Notes: a model not told the origin generated them from the sequence alone. 64,000 bases of DNA from Anthoceros angustus (GCA_010909165.1 VJWM01000118.1:62001-126000), one strand, 5' to 3'. Numbered from the stretch's first letter, positions 1 to 10,873 are shown. Numbers and translations: made by a program.

Positions 1-910
1 CCGCGTCATCTGTACAGTGAATATTGCTGAGTGCTCGAGGTTTTGAGTCCCGTGAACACAACCTGTAGCAAGAACTGAGCTCCTTTAGCAAACACTAATC
101 ACGGAGCTCAATCAGGGCATAAACTGGGACTGTCTGACATGGATTCAGGAGCAAGTACAAATAGATCAACAGCGCGCCATCCGTTTATCACCTCCTGCAG
201 CTGTAGGATGCTGGACTTTTGGAAGATGTCTTGAGCCTGCAACGCTTTCGGCACCGCTTTCGGTAAAGCTCATCTCGGCGTTGGGACTTGCTGTAGCTCT
301 GAAATTATAGTGCCTGTGGCTGTGATGATACCCATACAGTTGGTTCAGGAGCAGGGGTCAGTTCAACTAGACACAGCTATCCTGCTCAACATCCTTAACT
401 GAAATAGAAATACCTGCTGCTGAGTGACATTTGAGCCCTGTGGCTTCGGTTGGAAGAGCCCAACAGCAAGACTTTCTGTAGTCTGCCTTTTCCTTTTCTG
501 GAAGCCTTGTGTTTCAGCAAATGTTGACGTGCACAACGAGGAGCAACCTTGGTGCTGATTAAGAGACTGGGAGCCCTCAAAGGAGTCCACGTCCTTTTCC
601 ACCGGGGCATGTGCTCCTTCCTGGCCGATCCCCTGTTCCCTGAGAGCCTGGAAACCCCAAACATAGAAACACAAGTCTGTTTTTGTGAGTGTCAGTAAAC
701 AATTTCTACTCCTCCTAGCCAGTAAGAACTTGAAATCCTCTGCCCCTGGGAATTAGATCTACATTACAGAAGAAAGCCTAGCCCCAACACTCATCATAAT
801 TCATGTTCGACAAGACACATTACCATCTGCTCCAGCTTCATCACAATCTTCTGCATTACTAAAACGTCCTGCAACTGCACAGAAAGAAGATGTCATGAAG
901 ATCCACCATT
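1..910. other. left flank without a recognisable gene
   Basis: I see no convincing coding exon here. Short open frames on the minus strand (about 363-674) lack domain character and have no clear splice context. Part of the segment probably carries the 3' untranslated region of the minus-strand gene whose stop codon is at 911-913. Confidence 0.4.
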
Positions 911-1775
911 TCACCCTCGTCCCTCGTTCTTTGTGAAGTGAGCAGAAACCTTCAACGCCGTCAGAACCGAGATCTGCAGATGCTCCTCCAATCTCTTCTT
1001 CTCCACATTCGACTGATGAAGTTCCCTTTCCGCCTCATTAAGCTGCAGCCAACACAAAGCATGACTAAATCCCAAGCTCAATGCACACACACGCCACCCC
1101 TTCCATCATAACACCAAACCACACACTCCCTTACCCGAACCCTACACAAAAAAAGCTCTTTCTCCACGGACTTGAGCTGGTCCAGAAGAGAGTGGCCATT
1201 TTCCACACCCTTGAGCCCGAGCTCCACAGCATCCCTAATACCCATCAAGCTGGAAGGCAACTCAACGCCCCGCTCTCCTTCCACACCGCCAGCTACACCC
1301 TCACTCCTGCCTTCAAGCTGCCTCAACCCCCCGCTACTCTCCAGCTTTCCTAGCAGCAAGTTGCAGTGAGCGATGGTGGTGTAGATCTCCTTGTTAGCCG
1401 CGTTCTGCACATCTCTCACGTACATCGCACTCTGTAGGCACCACACACACCAGTGTAAGCCCCCCGCACCCGCTCCCGCATCCAACATAAGACACCCGTG
1501 CCGCACACTCTCCTTACCCGATCAACAACCTCCCGCAGCTGCGCTTCCGCCATGCTCAAGAGCTGCTTCAAGCTGGAAAGTTCGGCATTGGCTATGGCCA
1601 GCTCCGCCTCCACCTGCTCCAGCCTCGCTTTGGTCGGGCTCCCGGTATCCTCCGCACTCGGCGCCAGCATCCTGTCAGAGAAGCCCCCATCGCCCTTGCA
1701 CGCAACCCCATCCTCCTCAAAGCGCCAAACTTCCTCCTCCGACGTTGTCACAAACGTCTCTGTTGATGTTTCCAT
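911..1775 (-). CDS. unrecognised small coiled-coil protein, three exons
   Basis: I do not recognise the family. Three exons join in phase 0: 1775-1518, 1431-1135 and 1042-911, giving about 228 residues. The introns (86 and 92 bp) have clean GTAAGG donors and TACAG/TGCAG acceptors. The product is mostly alpha-helical heptad sequence: a first coiled coil around residues 40-90 (KARLEQVEAELAIANAELSS is typical), a Gly/Glu-rich linker near 125-145, and a second coiled coil near 165-210. There is no signal peptide or membrane segment. It starts at ATG 1775 (METSTETF), with another ATG six bases upstream. It lies just downstream of AUG1 on the same strand, but nothing shows a functional link. A cytoskeletal or scaffold role would be a guess. 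Confidence 0.6.
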
Positions 1776-2193
1776 CCTCAAACCGCCACCAACATGGAGG
1801 TCTCCTCAACAGAGAGTGTCGAGCCTGTGCTGACGAACAAAATGGGAGCTTTGCCTCCCACGCTACCCACTGGGAGGACGCGCTTTTGAATTTGTACCCG
1901 CCCGCCCACTTCTGTGTAACGGGACAAACGGAGTGTAACGATCGCGTTTTTTGAAAAAACTCTCTCTACTCTTTTATTGTTCCCGCAATTAGGGTTTACC
2001 ACGTCCATCTTCTAGAGAACGTTTCTCCGGGCGCCAAGAGAACGTGCTCTCAGACTCTTGGCCCAGGAAGTCTGCTGAGCCAGAACATGGAGAAAGTAGG
2101 TTGCCGCTGGTTACTTGAGCTCTACATTGTGCTGATGCAGCAGGAAAAACAGACGAGGTGAAAGAAAACTCAGAGCCGTCCCCGCAGCCAGAC

Positions 2194-3069
2194 TCAATGA
2201 TGCGCTGTGTTGAGGGCCGAGTGGAGGGCCTCCTCAAGATACTTCTCTGCTTCCTCATATTCACGCCTTTTGTCTTCAATAGCGAGCTCAGCGAGCGCTT
2301 TGTCAGGGGGCAGATCCTGGTAACTCCGTAATGTGTCAAGAAGAGGCTTCATCTTTCTTTCAAGCTCGTCATGGTGTTCCACCAGCCTCGTGAGCACGCC
2401 GTGCCTGATGTCCGGAGTGTAACCGACACGGCTCAACATGGCTTTGTAGTTAGCCAGCTGCTGCAGATACTGCCGCTCCTTGGAAGCCATCATTTTGAGG
2501 TTGATCTGCCACTGAGACATGGAAGCCTCCCTGGTGGAAGCCTCCTCTTCAAGCTGCGCCAGCGTTCTCCTCAAATATGTCAACCGAGCAATGGCCTTAC
2601 GGGTGTTGTCGAGCAGCATCCGGGAATCGCTCTGAGCTCTCGCGCGCTTCTGCTCGACGTCGATCCGCTTGAGCGAGAGGTCAGCCATGGCCAGCAGAAA
2701 GCTGCTCACCTCCGTGTCCTTGAGATCCAGAGCATCCGCAAGCCGTCCTATGGAATGCGCAAAGCCCAGACCTAATTGCGACAAGCTATCTTGAGACAGC
2801 CCTGCGGATTCCAGCACTTCCAGCACCCTGGCCACTTCGCTGCGATACTCGCCTGCCCGCTGGCGAGCATCGGCGGCGACTGTGGCAGCTACCTGAGTGC
2901 GTCTTTGAGAAGTCTTAGCCAGATGCTGCAGGTGCGCGATGGAACGAGGGGTGTACTCAAAGTCTGGCACATTCTTCCCAGCTGCGTCGAACACTGTCCT
3001 TAGCCAAGATTTGAGGTCCGCCACATGGGCCGGATCAAAGCTCGCTTCAGCGTCTACTGCTCCTGCCAT
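2194..3069 (-). CDS. AUG1: AUGMIN subunit 1 (HAUS1-like)
   Basis: Augmin binds existing spindle and phragmoplast microtubules and recruits gamma-tubulin to nucleate branches; subunit 1 is one of its eight coiled-coil members. The product is 291 residues from ATG 3069 (MAGAVDAEASFDPAHVADLK), close to the roughly 300 residues usual for plant AUG1. The N-terminal FDPAHVADLKSWL and FEYTPRSIAHLQHLA segments are characteristic. The rest is long coiled coil (about residues 50-130 and 145-285) ending in NTAHH. A second ATG seven codons upstream (3090) is possible. The coding region is a single uninterrupted exon, unlike most neighbours, so a retrocopy origin is conceivable. A 51-codon copy of its 5' end lies at 10,874-11,029. 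Confidence 0.82.
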   Translation of the reverse strand: MAGAVDAEASFDPAHVADLKSWLRTVFDAAGKNVPDFEYTPRSIAHLQHLAKTSQRRTQVAATVAADARQRAGEYRSEVARVLEVLESAGLSQDSLSQLGLGFAHSIGRLADALDLKDTEVSSFLLAMADLSLKRIDVEQKRARAQSDSRMLLDNTRKAIARLTYLRRTLAQLEEEASTREASMSQWQINLKMMASKERQYLQQLANYKAMLSRVGYTPDIRHGVLTRLVEHHDELERKMKPLLDTLRSYQDLPPDKALAELAIEDKRREYEEAEKYLEEALHSALNTAHH

Positions 3070-3280
3070 CTCCTTTGCTTCAAAACGCACTCATGGATCG
3101 GCAGCTGCAGTGCCAACCCGCCTTCAGATGGATCTGGTTAGGGCAAATTGTGTGAGTAGAGGACGAGTCGATGTGAGCGACGAACAGACAGACCTGCCTG
3201 CATATCCGAGACCCGAAGGCCAAGAGTACGGCCCCTAATAATAGAACGAACGTCCTACGGGTTTTGGATTGGACATCCAA

Positions 3281-3338
3281 TATGTATGTATGTATGTATA
3301 TCTATATATATATATATATACATGTATATATGTATATC
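3281..3338. repeat. TATG/TA microsatellite
   Basis: A run of TATG units is followed by a (TA)n tract. It lies about 200 bases upstream of the AUG1 start codon. Confidence 0.9.
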
Positions 3339-3443
3339 CCAATTCATGTATAAACATGCCTCATCCTCTATCCCTATGCCCAATCACGCGCTTGCACCAC
3401 TTCTCAGCTCACCGGGCACCGTGGGCAGACGAGCCATTAGCAG

Positions 3444-3612
3444 CTTGAAAACTTAGATTATGGTGAATACAAATTCGGAACCTATGTTACTTGAAAACTT
3501 AGATAATGGTGAATACAAATTCGTAACCTATGCTGCTTGAAAACTTGGATAATGGTGAATACAAATTCATAACCTATGCTGCTTGAACTTAGATAATGGT
3601 GACTACAAATTC
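3444..3612. repeat. 46-bp tandem repeat, about 3.7 copies
   Basis: Successive units begin with CTTGAAAACTTAGAT or a close variant at 3444, 3490, 3536 and 3582, an exact 46-base period. Each carries ATGGTGAATACAAATTC. The last unit lacks a few bases and is truncated. No coding potential is seen. Confidence 0.9.
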
Positions 3613-3619
3613 AAAGATT

Positions 3620-4968
3620 GTATTGTGTTGTCAATGTTTGATCAATTTGAACGTGTTGTTTAACACCGAAAACTTAACTAGATTGGTGTGTGCATATTTA
3701 CTCAAGACAACTTTCTTAGTAGACCGTTCGTTTCTCCCTTTATTAGTAGACTGTTCGTTTCTCCTCAAGTACCATAGAGCGGAGGAAATGGACTTCTGCA
3801 TAATCCTTTAGTTCTGTATGTACGTCAATTTCACTTTGCCTAGATACTAACTCTCCCCTCATACTCAAGATACTTTGGAGGTGGGAAGAATCCTAGACTT
3901 TCTTTTTAGCGGGACTAGGCCCTAACACATACAATGATGTCCGGTGGGCTGCCACTGTAGGCATGGGCTAGGGCCCCTTGCCTCTGTCCACCGGATTCGA
4001 TGCCAGGCGGGCCCCTACGACCTCAACTCTAGGTGGGTGGGGCGCGGTGGCGAGGCCCGAGTCCGTCGCGGGCTCATCCGGGCGTGCCGACCCTACCGTG
4101 TTCCGCAAGGCATAGCTTCGGGGGTCGGTGGGCCCTCGGCGTACCGGCGACCATGGCGAGACCTGGTTGGCGGGCAGGGTCGATGGTGGAACCCAATTGC
4201 AACGGGGATGGGCTAAGTTGGCCGGATGCACACTGATGGGGCTTCGGGCCGAGCGGGTACGATGCCGTGGATTTTTTGGCGAGCCTCGGGTATTAAGGGT
4301 TTTTGCAAGGGGGAGCACGTGTAGGCGCTGCTGCTGTGGGTTGTCGGGGGTTCCGACGGGTTGTGGCCCCTCTAGGCACGGGCCTTTGGCCAGCCTATTG
4401 GGCCTCGCCATACGGAGTGCACATTCCGTATGTCCGGTATCTTCCCGGTCGTGGAGCTGTAGAGAGGGGCAGAGCAAAAGTCGTACAATTCAAAGAGAAG
4501 GGGTCCTATAAAACATTATCATATGTGTCCGGGGGGATGGTGTTTTTCGAGGCTGGATGGAGAGCTCGGAGGGTCGAAATGGTTTCCTCCAAAGCAGGGG
4601 CCAAAGGGAGGGGGCAAAGAGCCTTGGTGGCACGGGCATATTTACCCGCTTAGCTTAGCAACTTGGAGCATGCACTGTTTGCTGCATTTCCTAGTGTTTG
4701 CTTTATCCGTTGTGCAGATTCCACACGAGCCTTGGAAGCATGCAAAGCCTCTTCTTGGAGAGATCCCCAATTGCTAGCCTGAAAACGTCGAAGACAGCTT
4801 GCGACCTCCCGATGGCCAAAGCCCCCACCCCTAGAACAACACAAACACCACCGAAGGAGAAGCAGGAGAAGACTCTACCGGACATATGGAGAATCCGGTA
4901 TCTTCCCGGTAAGCAGGAGAAGACTCTTGCTGGAGGTATCTTCCCCGGCAGCATTTTTGTGCAGCTAG
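3620..4968. other. gene-free segment with a GC-rich block
   Basis: No recognisable gene. From about 3,940 to 4,650 the sequence becomes strongly GC-rich and has open frames on both strands without domain character. The short motif CCGGTATCTTCCCGGT recurs near 4,433 and 4,893, and AAGCAGGAGAAGACTCT occurs twice just before the retroelement. It may be old mobile DNA, but I could not identify it. Confidence 0.4.
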
Positions 4969-5117
4969 TGTAACATATGGTAAAAAGGGTAGAGTAAATA
5001 GTAGAAATAAAAGAATAGAATGACAAAACTAGGCAAGTACAAATAAGATAAGCTTGCGTAGGCCACGATGGCACATCAAGCGCTTGCAGCTACCCACATC
5101 ATCTCAGTAAACAGCAG
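4969..5117 (+). repeat. 5' LTR-like terminal repeat
   Basis: A 149-bp segment beginning TGTAACATATGGTAAAAAGG matches 7529-7677 almost base for base. Similarity stops at AACAGCAG. The putative primer-binding site is about 70 bases further on, more than expected for a classical LTR boundary, so the true LTR may have been longer. Confidence 0.7.
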
Positions 5118-5187
5118 CACAGGAACAGCAGGATTTCTAGTCCCTACAATGCTGATCCTGATGCCCGTGCTCTTGAACTATTGCATT

Positions 5188-5200
5188 TGGTATTAGAGCC
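5188..5200 (+). promoter_or_regulatory. tRNA-Met-type primer-binding site
   Basis: TGGTATTAGAGCC differs by one base from the TGGTATCAGAGC motif that plant LTR retrotransposons use to pair with the 3' end of initiator methionine tRNA. Its position downstream of the 5' terminal repeat is right for a primer-binding site. Confidence 0.65.
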
Positions 5201-5964
5201 AGGTTAGCTGGTTGGCTGCCGGTTGTTAGGGACTGTGGAGATCGTAGCCGACCTTGGGTCGCCTACTGTCCATAAGCCACTGGGTGGGTGGCATGTAGTA
5301 CGGCGGGAATGCATGGGCAAACCACATCTGGAATTCCAGAGAGGTGTCCTCAATAGATAAGGAGATCAGTGTGGGTAGACGGGTATCAAGCTGTGAAAGT
5401 CTTTGGAGGGAACCCGTCTGCTTAGGGAGTATAACAGACCTTTGCTGCCAGTAGATAGTTCCCGACATGTCTGGTTGATAGAAGAAGCGTTGTCAGAATC
5501 ACTGCCTTCCCAAGAAAGCATTACGTGTGTTATAGCCGCCTTAATTCAGTATCGTCAAACTAGGATATTGTGGGTCGGCTTGCTAATAGACATCTTGTAT
5601 GAACGGTCTCAATCTTAGAACCTGTTGTGGAATGTGGCCCATATCGCTGCCTGGGGACTAGCCACTGTTGAGCTCGAAAAGTTTTTTGGTTTTGCGACTA
5701 GAGGTGTTGAACGCTGGTTTGCAGCAAGGGGGATGTGGGAAACACCCCTGATTGTGCAAATGTATGTGGCCCATGGCTGTAAAGAGTGGTTGTTCGCAAC
5801 CGAGTGGAGACATCGTGACTCCTACTCTACATCGGAAAATCAGCTCACGTGGAGGATCCGCACGGTGGTGTCGGGACAAATTCGGGGCAAACAGCGGGCT
5901 GAGAGAGACATGAGCAGAAAATTTGTTAAGGGCTTTGCACATATCGCAACCCCTTTGATAGGGT

Positions 5965-6500
5965 AAGGGGTAGTTATTCTTTTTGGTAATGTTGTTCAGC
6001 CCTCTATAGTCTATGATTGTACCTTTGTGATCATCCTAGGTACCTTCCAGTTTTTTATTGCTTGGATCTCAAGTGGTGGGATCAGCCTTGATCTCTTCTG
6101 TTCCTATGATATGTCCTAAGTATTCTACCTGTGGGACCAAGAATTTACACTTATGTTGTTTTGCAAACAGTTATGCCTTTTGAGCCGGCCAGTACCTCCT
6201 CTAGTAGCTGTAAGTGAGTATTAGCCTCATCCTTACTGTATATGAGGATATCGTCCATATAAATAAGCACCCCTTTTTCTAATAAGCTCTGAAGATATGA
6301 TTCATCAGTCTCTGAAATGTCGCAATTGCATTACACATACCAAATGGCATCACCAGCCATTCATAGTGACCATACCGAGAGTTGAAGGCTGTCTTTTCTA
6401 CGTCTTCCGGTACGATTCTGATTTGGTGATATCCACCTGCTAGGTCCAGTTTGGAGAATACTTTAGCTCCAGCTAGTCGCTCTAGCATCTCGTCTATACA
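5965..6500 (-). pseudogene. Ty3 reverse-transcriptase fragment, antisense to the rest of the element
   Basis: Read on the minus strand, the segment shows hallmark RT motifs: [34 protein letters not shown] and the catalytic YMDDILIY (near 6,250). These are followed by a VEYLGHIIG-type connection motif and stops. A piece resembling the start of the RT domain (DYRGLNNITKKNNYPLP) lies after the RT core in reading direction, near 5,970-6,025, which is the wrong order. The block is therefore inverted and shuffled relative to the flanking plus-strand RNase H. It is non-functional. Confidence 0.75.
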
Positions 6501-6507
6501 AAGGAAA

Positions 6508-7557
6508 CAAACGATGGGTATGGTGAAAGCCACAACAACGAGCATTTCAAGAGATACAAACAACACTTACAAGGGCACCAGTCCTTATTCATCCAGACCC
6601 AAACGAATCATTTGTTGTGACAACAGATGCATCAGATAAAGCGATGGGAGCTATGTTCCAACAAGATCAAGGCAAAGGTCTACAGCCGGTAGCCTTTTTC
6701 AGTAGAAAATTCAAAAAGGCTGAGTCAATTACTTCACTTAAGAAAAGGAGGCATTGGCTCAGGTACTGGCCTTTTACCAATGAAGATGCTTTCTAGAAGG
6801 AAACAAGTTCACGTTGGAAACGGACTATAGCCCACTCAGACACCTCCAGACACATACCCATCTGTCCAGAAAACAAGCAAGATGGTTGGAATTCTTCCAA
6901 CAATTCAATTTTGATGTCAGGTACAAAGCGGGAAAAACACACCAGGTAGCAGATGCACTCAGCCGTTCCCTATCATGTACTGTCATGGAGTCAGAAGTCA
7001 ATTACAATGATCCATGGATACAAGAGATGCAAAATAGGCAGAAGCAGCAAATAGATGCTCATCGAAGACCCCAAGAATGCCAAGTCGACCAATGGGTCCT
7101 ATTATCAACAAGAAATATCCCCATTCCAGCAGGATCAAGCAAACTTCTACCTACATGGCTAGGACCTTTTCGAGTCTCAGCGCGCATAGGGTTGGTGGCG
7201 TATCTGCTTTGCCTCCCTGACACTTGGCAGATACACGATGTTTTTCATACCTCCCAGCTCAAACCCTATCATGGACAACCACCAAACTCCCCAACCTCCG
7301 TGATTATCTAGGACACTCGGGAATTTGAAGTGGAACAGATTATCAGACATTGTCGAGTCCACAACCACCTTCAATTCCTTGTACTTTGGAAAGGGTTCCC
7401 CCTTTCTGAAGCCATATGGGAGCCTTTAACTCACCTCACACATTGTCGGACCATCCTCCAAGCATATGCCAACCACCACCACCTTGCCATTGTCTTTGAG
7501 GACGAATACTCCCCTCTCCCAGAACTATTGCAACATATGGTAAAAAGGGTAGAGTAA
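6508..7557 (+). pseudogene. Ty3 RNase H, integrase C-terminus and chromodomain remnant
   Basis: The plus strand encodes an RNase H region (motifs APVLIHPDPNESFVVTTDAS and ADALSRS near 6,960). It is then joined directly to an integrase tail with the LGPFRV and HDVFHTSQLKPYHG motifs typical of Ty3 integrase C-termini. The integrase catalytic core is missing. After a stop near 7,310, a chromodomain follows (VEQIIRHCR, FLVLWKGFPLSEAIWEP). That marks the element as a chromovirus. Several stops and at least one frame change interrupt the frame. Confidence 0.75.
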
Positions 7558-7677
7558 ATAGTATAAATAAAAGAATAGAATGACAAAACTAGGTAGGTAC
7601 AAATAAGATAAGCTTGCGCAGGCCACAGTGGCACATCAAGCGCATGCAGCTAGCCATATCATCTCAGTAAACAGCAG
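7529..7677 (+). repeat. 3' LTR-like terminal repeat
   Basis: Second copy of the 149-bp terminal repeat, beginning TGCAACATATGGTAAAAAGG. A handful of substitutions separate it from 4969-5117. Its start overlaps the 3' end of the chromodomain frame. Confidence 0.7.
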
Positions 7678-7857
7678 TCTGCATGTGTAACTGCTGTTTA
7701 CGGGAAAAAATACTCTAGTGCGATGCGATTTCGTCTGGCCTCCTCCAGGTTGTGACTTCTTCCCTCCTTTCGTGCGACAAATGTCATGTTCACCATAGCT
7801 CGCGAAAGTGGCTACATGGCCTAGAGGGAGCAGGGTTATACTCTTCGTACAGGTCAG

Positions 7858-8223
7858 TCAATCAGGGGTGACTTGTACCTCGTTCACCTGCGTTGCTGCT
7901 TTGTGGATGATCGCCGTAGAGAGGGCACGTTGAAGAGCAATTGAGACCCGCTGTAACGCCGTGAAGTAGGAAAGAGATAGCCCCGCACCGTGCCCGTGGG
8001 CATGATAAGCCTTGGTGCAAGACTTGAGAAATGTATCAAAGTCCTTAGCCAATGCCCCAAACGTTTCAAGGACGAGCGGAATGAATTGGTGACCTACTTG
8101 CATCCCACTATATTTCTTGACTTTGAGAGCTATCACTCCAGCAGCAACCCAACCTGGACAGTTAATGATCACCTGAGTAGTGATGGTGTCACGTATAGGG
8201 TCAATAACCACCACATCCTCCAC
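7858..8223 (-). pseudogene. LINE-type retrotransposon C-terminal fragment
   Basis: A 121-residue open frame resembles the region after the reverse-transcriptase domain of non-LTR elements. It has a VVVIDPIRDT start and a motif like FIPLVLETFGALAKDFDTFL, with F(V/I)PL..ETFG followed by a helical stretch. It ends in ALQRVSIALQRALSTAII, similar to the common RRLSIALQRGNA ending. No RT or endonuclease domain is found nearby, so this is a truncated relic. The family assignment rests on these motifs only. Confidence 0.5.
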
Positions 8224-8657
8224 CGAAACCTAGTTGCCACGGACTGGGAGGGAACTTAGTTGCTCCCTTTCACCTCGACCCTCGGGGTCTCCCTTGGTTG
8301 TCCTCTATAAGATGGACTTTGCCATCAAATTTTTCCCCTCAATAAAATCTTTCTATGAATATATGTGTACACCTATACATATTTAAGATATAATATATCG
8401 TATACCCCGAGGGGTGATTTGGCGTTAATTAATTAATTAATTAATGAAATTGGAAAATCTAGAAATTACTATACTTATAATGCCGAATGTGTAAAAATTT
8501 ACGAGTTTAAGATGCCGAAAACACGGAAAAGGTAAGGAGCGGGCTGGTGGGTTTGGGAGATCGAGTAGGCTTGATCGAGATCAGGAGTGCTCGAGAACGC
8601 ATGGATCCCGATCTCGACAGCCTCACTGTAGGCACTGCTGATGCCACGAGCCCATCC

Positions 8658-9215
8658 ACATGCTCAAGAGGCAAATGAGGCCGCAGGATGCAATGAGGTC
8701 AGCAGGATGCGGTGAGGTCGCAAGAGGTGGCAGCTGAGGTCGCAAGAGGTAGCAATGAGGTCAGCAGGATGCGCAGCAGGTCAGCAGGATGCGAATGAGG
8801 TCAGCAGGATGCGCAATGAGGTCACAGGATGCAATGAGGCAAATGAGGTCAGGATGCAATGAGGCCGCAGTGAGGCCGCAGGATGCAATGAGGTCAGGAT
8901 GCAATGAGGCCGCAGCAGTGCCTAAGGCGTAGGCAAATGAGGCAAGAATAACCGGTAACAGTGGTATGCGCTACTAAAGCTACAACATCCGTGGGTCGCT
9001 AAAGGCAACAACAGAGAGGCTTAGCTACGCCTCGGGAGGCGTGAGGCTACAGTGTGAGGCAAATGAGGCCGCAGGATGCGCAATGAGGTCAGCAGGATGC
9101 AGCCTGAGGCAAGATAGGCACTGCAGCCTCAAGAGGCAAGATAGCCGCCCGCAGCCTGAGGCCGCAGGATGCAGCATGAGGCCGCAGGATGCAATGAGGC
9201 CGCAGCCTGAGGTCA
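8658..9215. repeat. degenerate GCAGGATGCAATGAGG minisatellite
   Basis: Two blocks (about 8,658-8,930 and 9,053-9,215) are built from irregular short units combining GAGGTCAGCAGGATGC, GCAATGAGGC and GAGGCCGCAGGATG. Spacing is not constant: units vary mostly by small insertions and deletions. A non-repetitive 100-base spacer with AAGAATAACCGGTAACAG separates the blocks. No gene is evident. Confidence 0.8.
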
Positions 9216-9229
9216 AGCTAGCCACTCAC

Positions 9230-10600
9230 CTTTTCTCATTACCAAAACCAGGGCTTGTTTGAACTCGGAAACTAGGGCTTGAGTGGAAAATTAGAGCTTT
9301 GTTTAGGGGAGGTGTATACATATCTATTAGGTAGTTCTATATAGATACTATTAGGAGGAAGATTAGATTGTGCTTTTGTCAAGAGAGAGCCAGCATGAGT
9401 CCTGTGGATATGAGAGCGGGCATCCAAGAGCTTTAGGGGCCAGCTATGGGAAAACGTGAGCGGCCACAACTTACAAGACTATCACTACAGCTAAAGCGCA
9501 GGAAAAGATGCCTTGGACATCCTATAAAATTGTATTCCGTTTTCCTGCTCAATGCCAAGTACAACAAGAACAGGCCAAGAGCCTGTATCCCTGTGCCCAT
9601 GCTCAAGAGGATCTTTTCCCCTACTGATGATGGAGCCACGCTCTCTTAAACATCCGCACTGTGACCTTGATTGCTTGTGCAGAAACGCACAAGGACACGA
9701 AGGATTGAGGAGGCATCTAACCATTTGTGTGTATTTGATGAGTGAACCTTTGGTACTATGACTTGCAGTAGACAGGTCGTCATGCAGTGACCTTACCCTA
9801 TCATCCTTGATGTATGTGTGTGCCTGCTTGATCAAGTTCATTGCAGCCAGTTCGTCGGTCAGCTTCAACTCGCCATATGCCTATAGTATGAAGGGTGACC
9901 CCGTCAATATTTGGCACAATCCTGTCAGGAGCAAGAATACGGTCTAGTAACCATACTTTCCCATGCATGTGCCCGTAGGTCTAGATACATAGTTGATGCT
10001 TAAAGTCAGATATATACCTTCACAATGCCTATATATTCTAATAAATATTAAAATTTGATAAAATTGATTTTCATAAATTTTGAAAATTTTGAAAATATAA
10101 ATGAACCTTATTTTTTTCAGAAAATAATTATTTCAGCATTACCCTGTTGAACCATCCCTCGGGGAACGGTATATGCAAAACGTACGGACAACACCATATT
10201 CTTGCGTACTCGAAACCCAGCGCCTTCCCGCGTGGAGAAAACTGAAAGGCGGTCTTCGTTTCTAAACGTTGTGCATCCGCGTTACATGTGTCAAATCTAG
10301 GTCAAGCAAGCTCATAGATCAGTTCCAGTCTCCTTCCGTGTTCCTTCGCGGGTTACCGGCCAAAACAAAGCTGACAACTCACTTCCGAGGCAAACTTGTA
10401 GGTAATGCCCAAGTAGCCCACGGGTTTGTGGGGGGGTGGTGCGGGAGGGGAGCAACTTACGCCGTGTGTGTGGAAAGGAGCGCGGATTCCCCCTGGCCGC
10501 CTCCGCGCGGGGATCTCAGCGTTGTTGTTTGGAATTTTGGTTTTTCTTCTACTCCGCCATGCTTCCGGCGCCAGCTTCTTGTTCATCGCCCGCATCTGGC
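9230..10600. other. intergenic region without a clear gene
   Basis: No gene recognised. A minus-strand frame of 125 codons at 9,491-9,868 begins with a plausibly coding helical stretch but shows no domain, and I leave it unassigned. About 10,020-10,130 is very AT-rich. From about 10,420 the sequence becomes GC-rich and leads into the putative BLISTER promoter. Confidence 0.4.
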
Positions 10601-10616
10601 TTAAAGTAGGGAACAC

Positions 10617-10760
10617 AGCTCCTTCTTCAGCTCCTTTCTTGAGCTCCCTTCTCCAGCTCCTTTCTTCAGCTCCTTGTTCACTACAGTTGCAGCTCGATAC
10701 CAGCTGCCTCGCAAACTATAGTGTGGGAAGCCACCTCGGGGCCACTATATATGTGTGTAT
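10617..10760 (+). promoter_or_regulatory. putative promoter region upstream of BLISTER
   Basis: A pyrimidine-rich array of AGCTCCTTTCTTC-like units (about 10,617-10,678), resembling plant Y-patches, precedes a TATA-like ACTATATATG at about 10,743. The next downstream plus-strand coding sequences are the AUG1 5' fragment and BLISTER, so this is a candidate core promoter. The assignment is positional only. Confidence 0.3.
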
Positions 10761-10873
10761 GGCTCTCACATCTCCTTGGCCTCGATTCACTCAATGTGCC
10801 CTAACCAGGTTCATCTTTAGGCGGGCTGACGAAGCAGCTGCCGATCTATGAGTGGTGTTTTGCATCAAAGAAG

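Larger units (their letters stand above)
4969..7677 (+). mobile_element. decayed Ty3/gypsy chromovirus, rearranged
   Basis: Two direct repeats of 149 bp (4969-5117 and 7529-7677) bracket the remains of a Ty3-type pol region. In order on the plus strand these are: a short connection-domain piece (KFVKGFAHIATPLI, about 5,917-5,960), an antisense reverse-transcriptase block (about 5,965-6,500), an RNase H region (about 6,508-7,000), an integrase C-terminal region and a chromodomain (about 7,318-7,480). There is no complete gag, protease or integrase core. A primer-binding-like site lies at 5188-5200. Stops and frame breaks show the element is dead. Its 2.7-kb length is about half that of an intact chromovirus. 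Confidence 0.8.

Noticed and set aside
1391-1954. 187-codon plus-strand Pro-rich frame
   Set aside because: It lies opposite the spliced coiled-coil gene, ignores its splice sites and shows compositional bias only.
9491-9868. 125-codon minus-strand frame
   Set aside because: The first 40 residues look helical, but no domain, splice context or homologue is recognised. Not reported as a gene.
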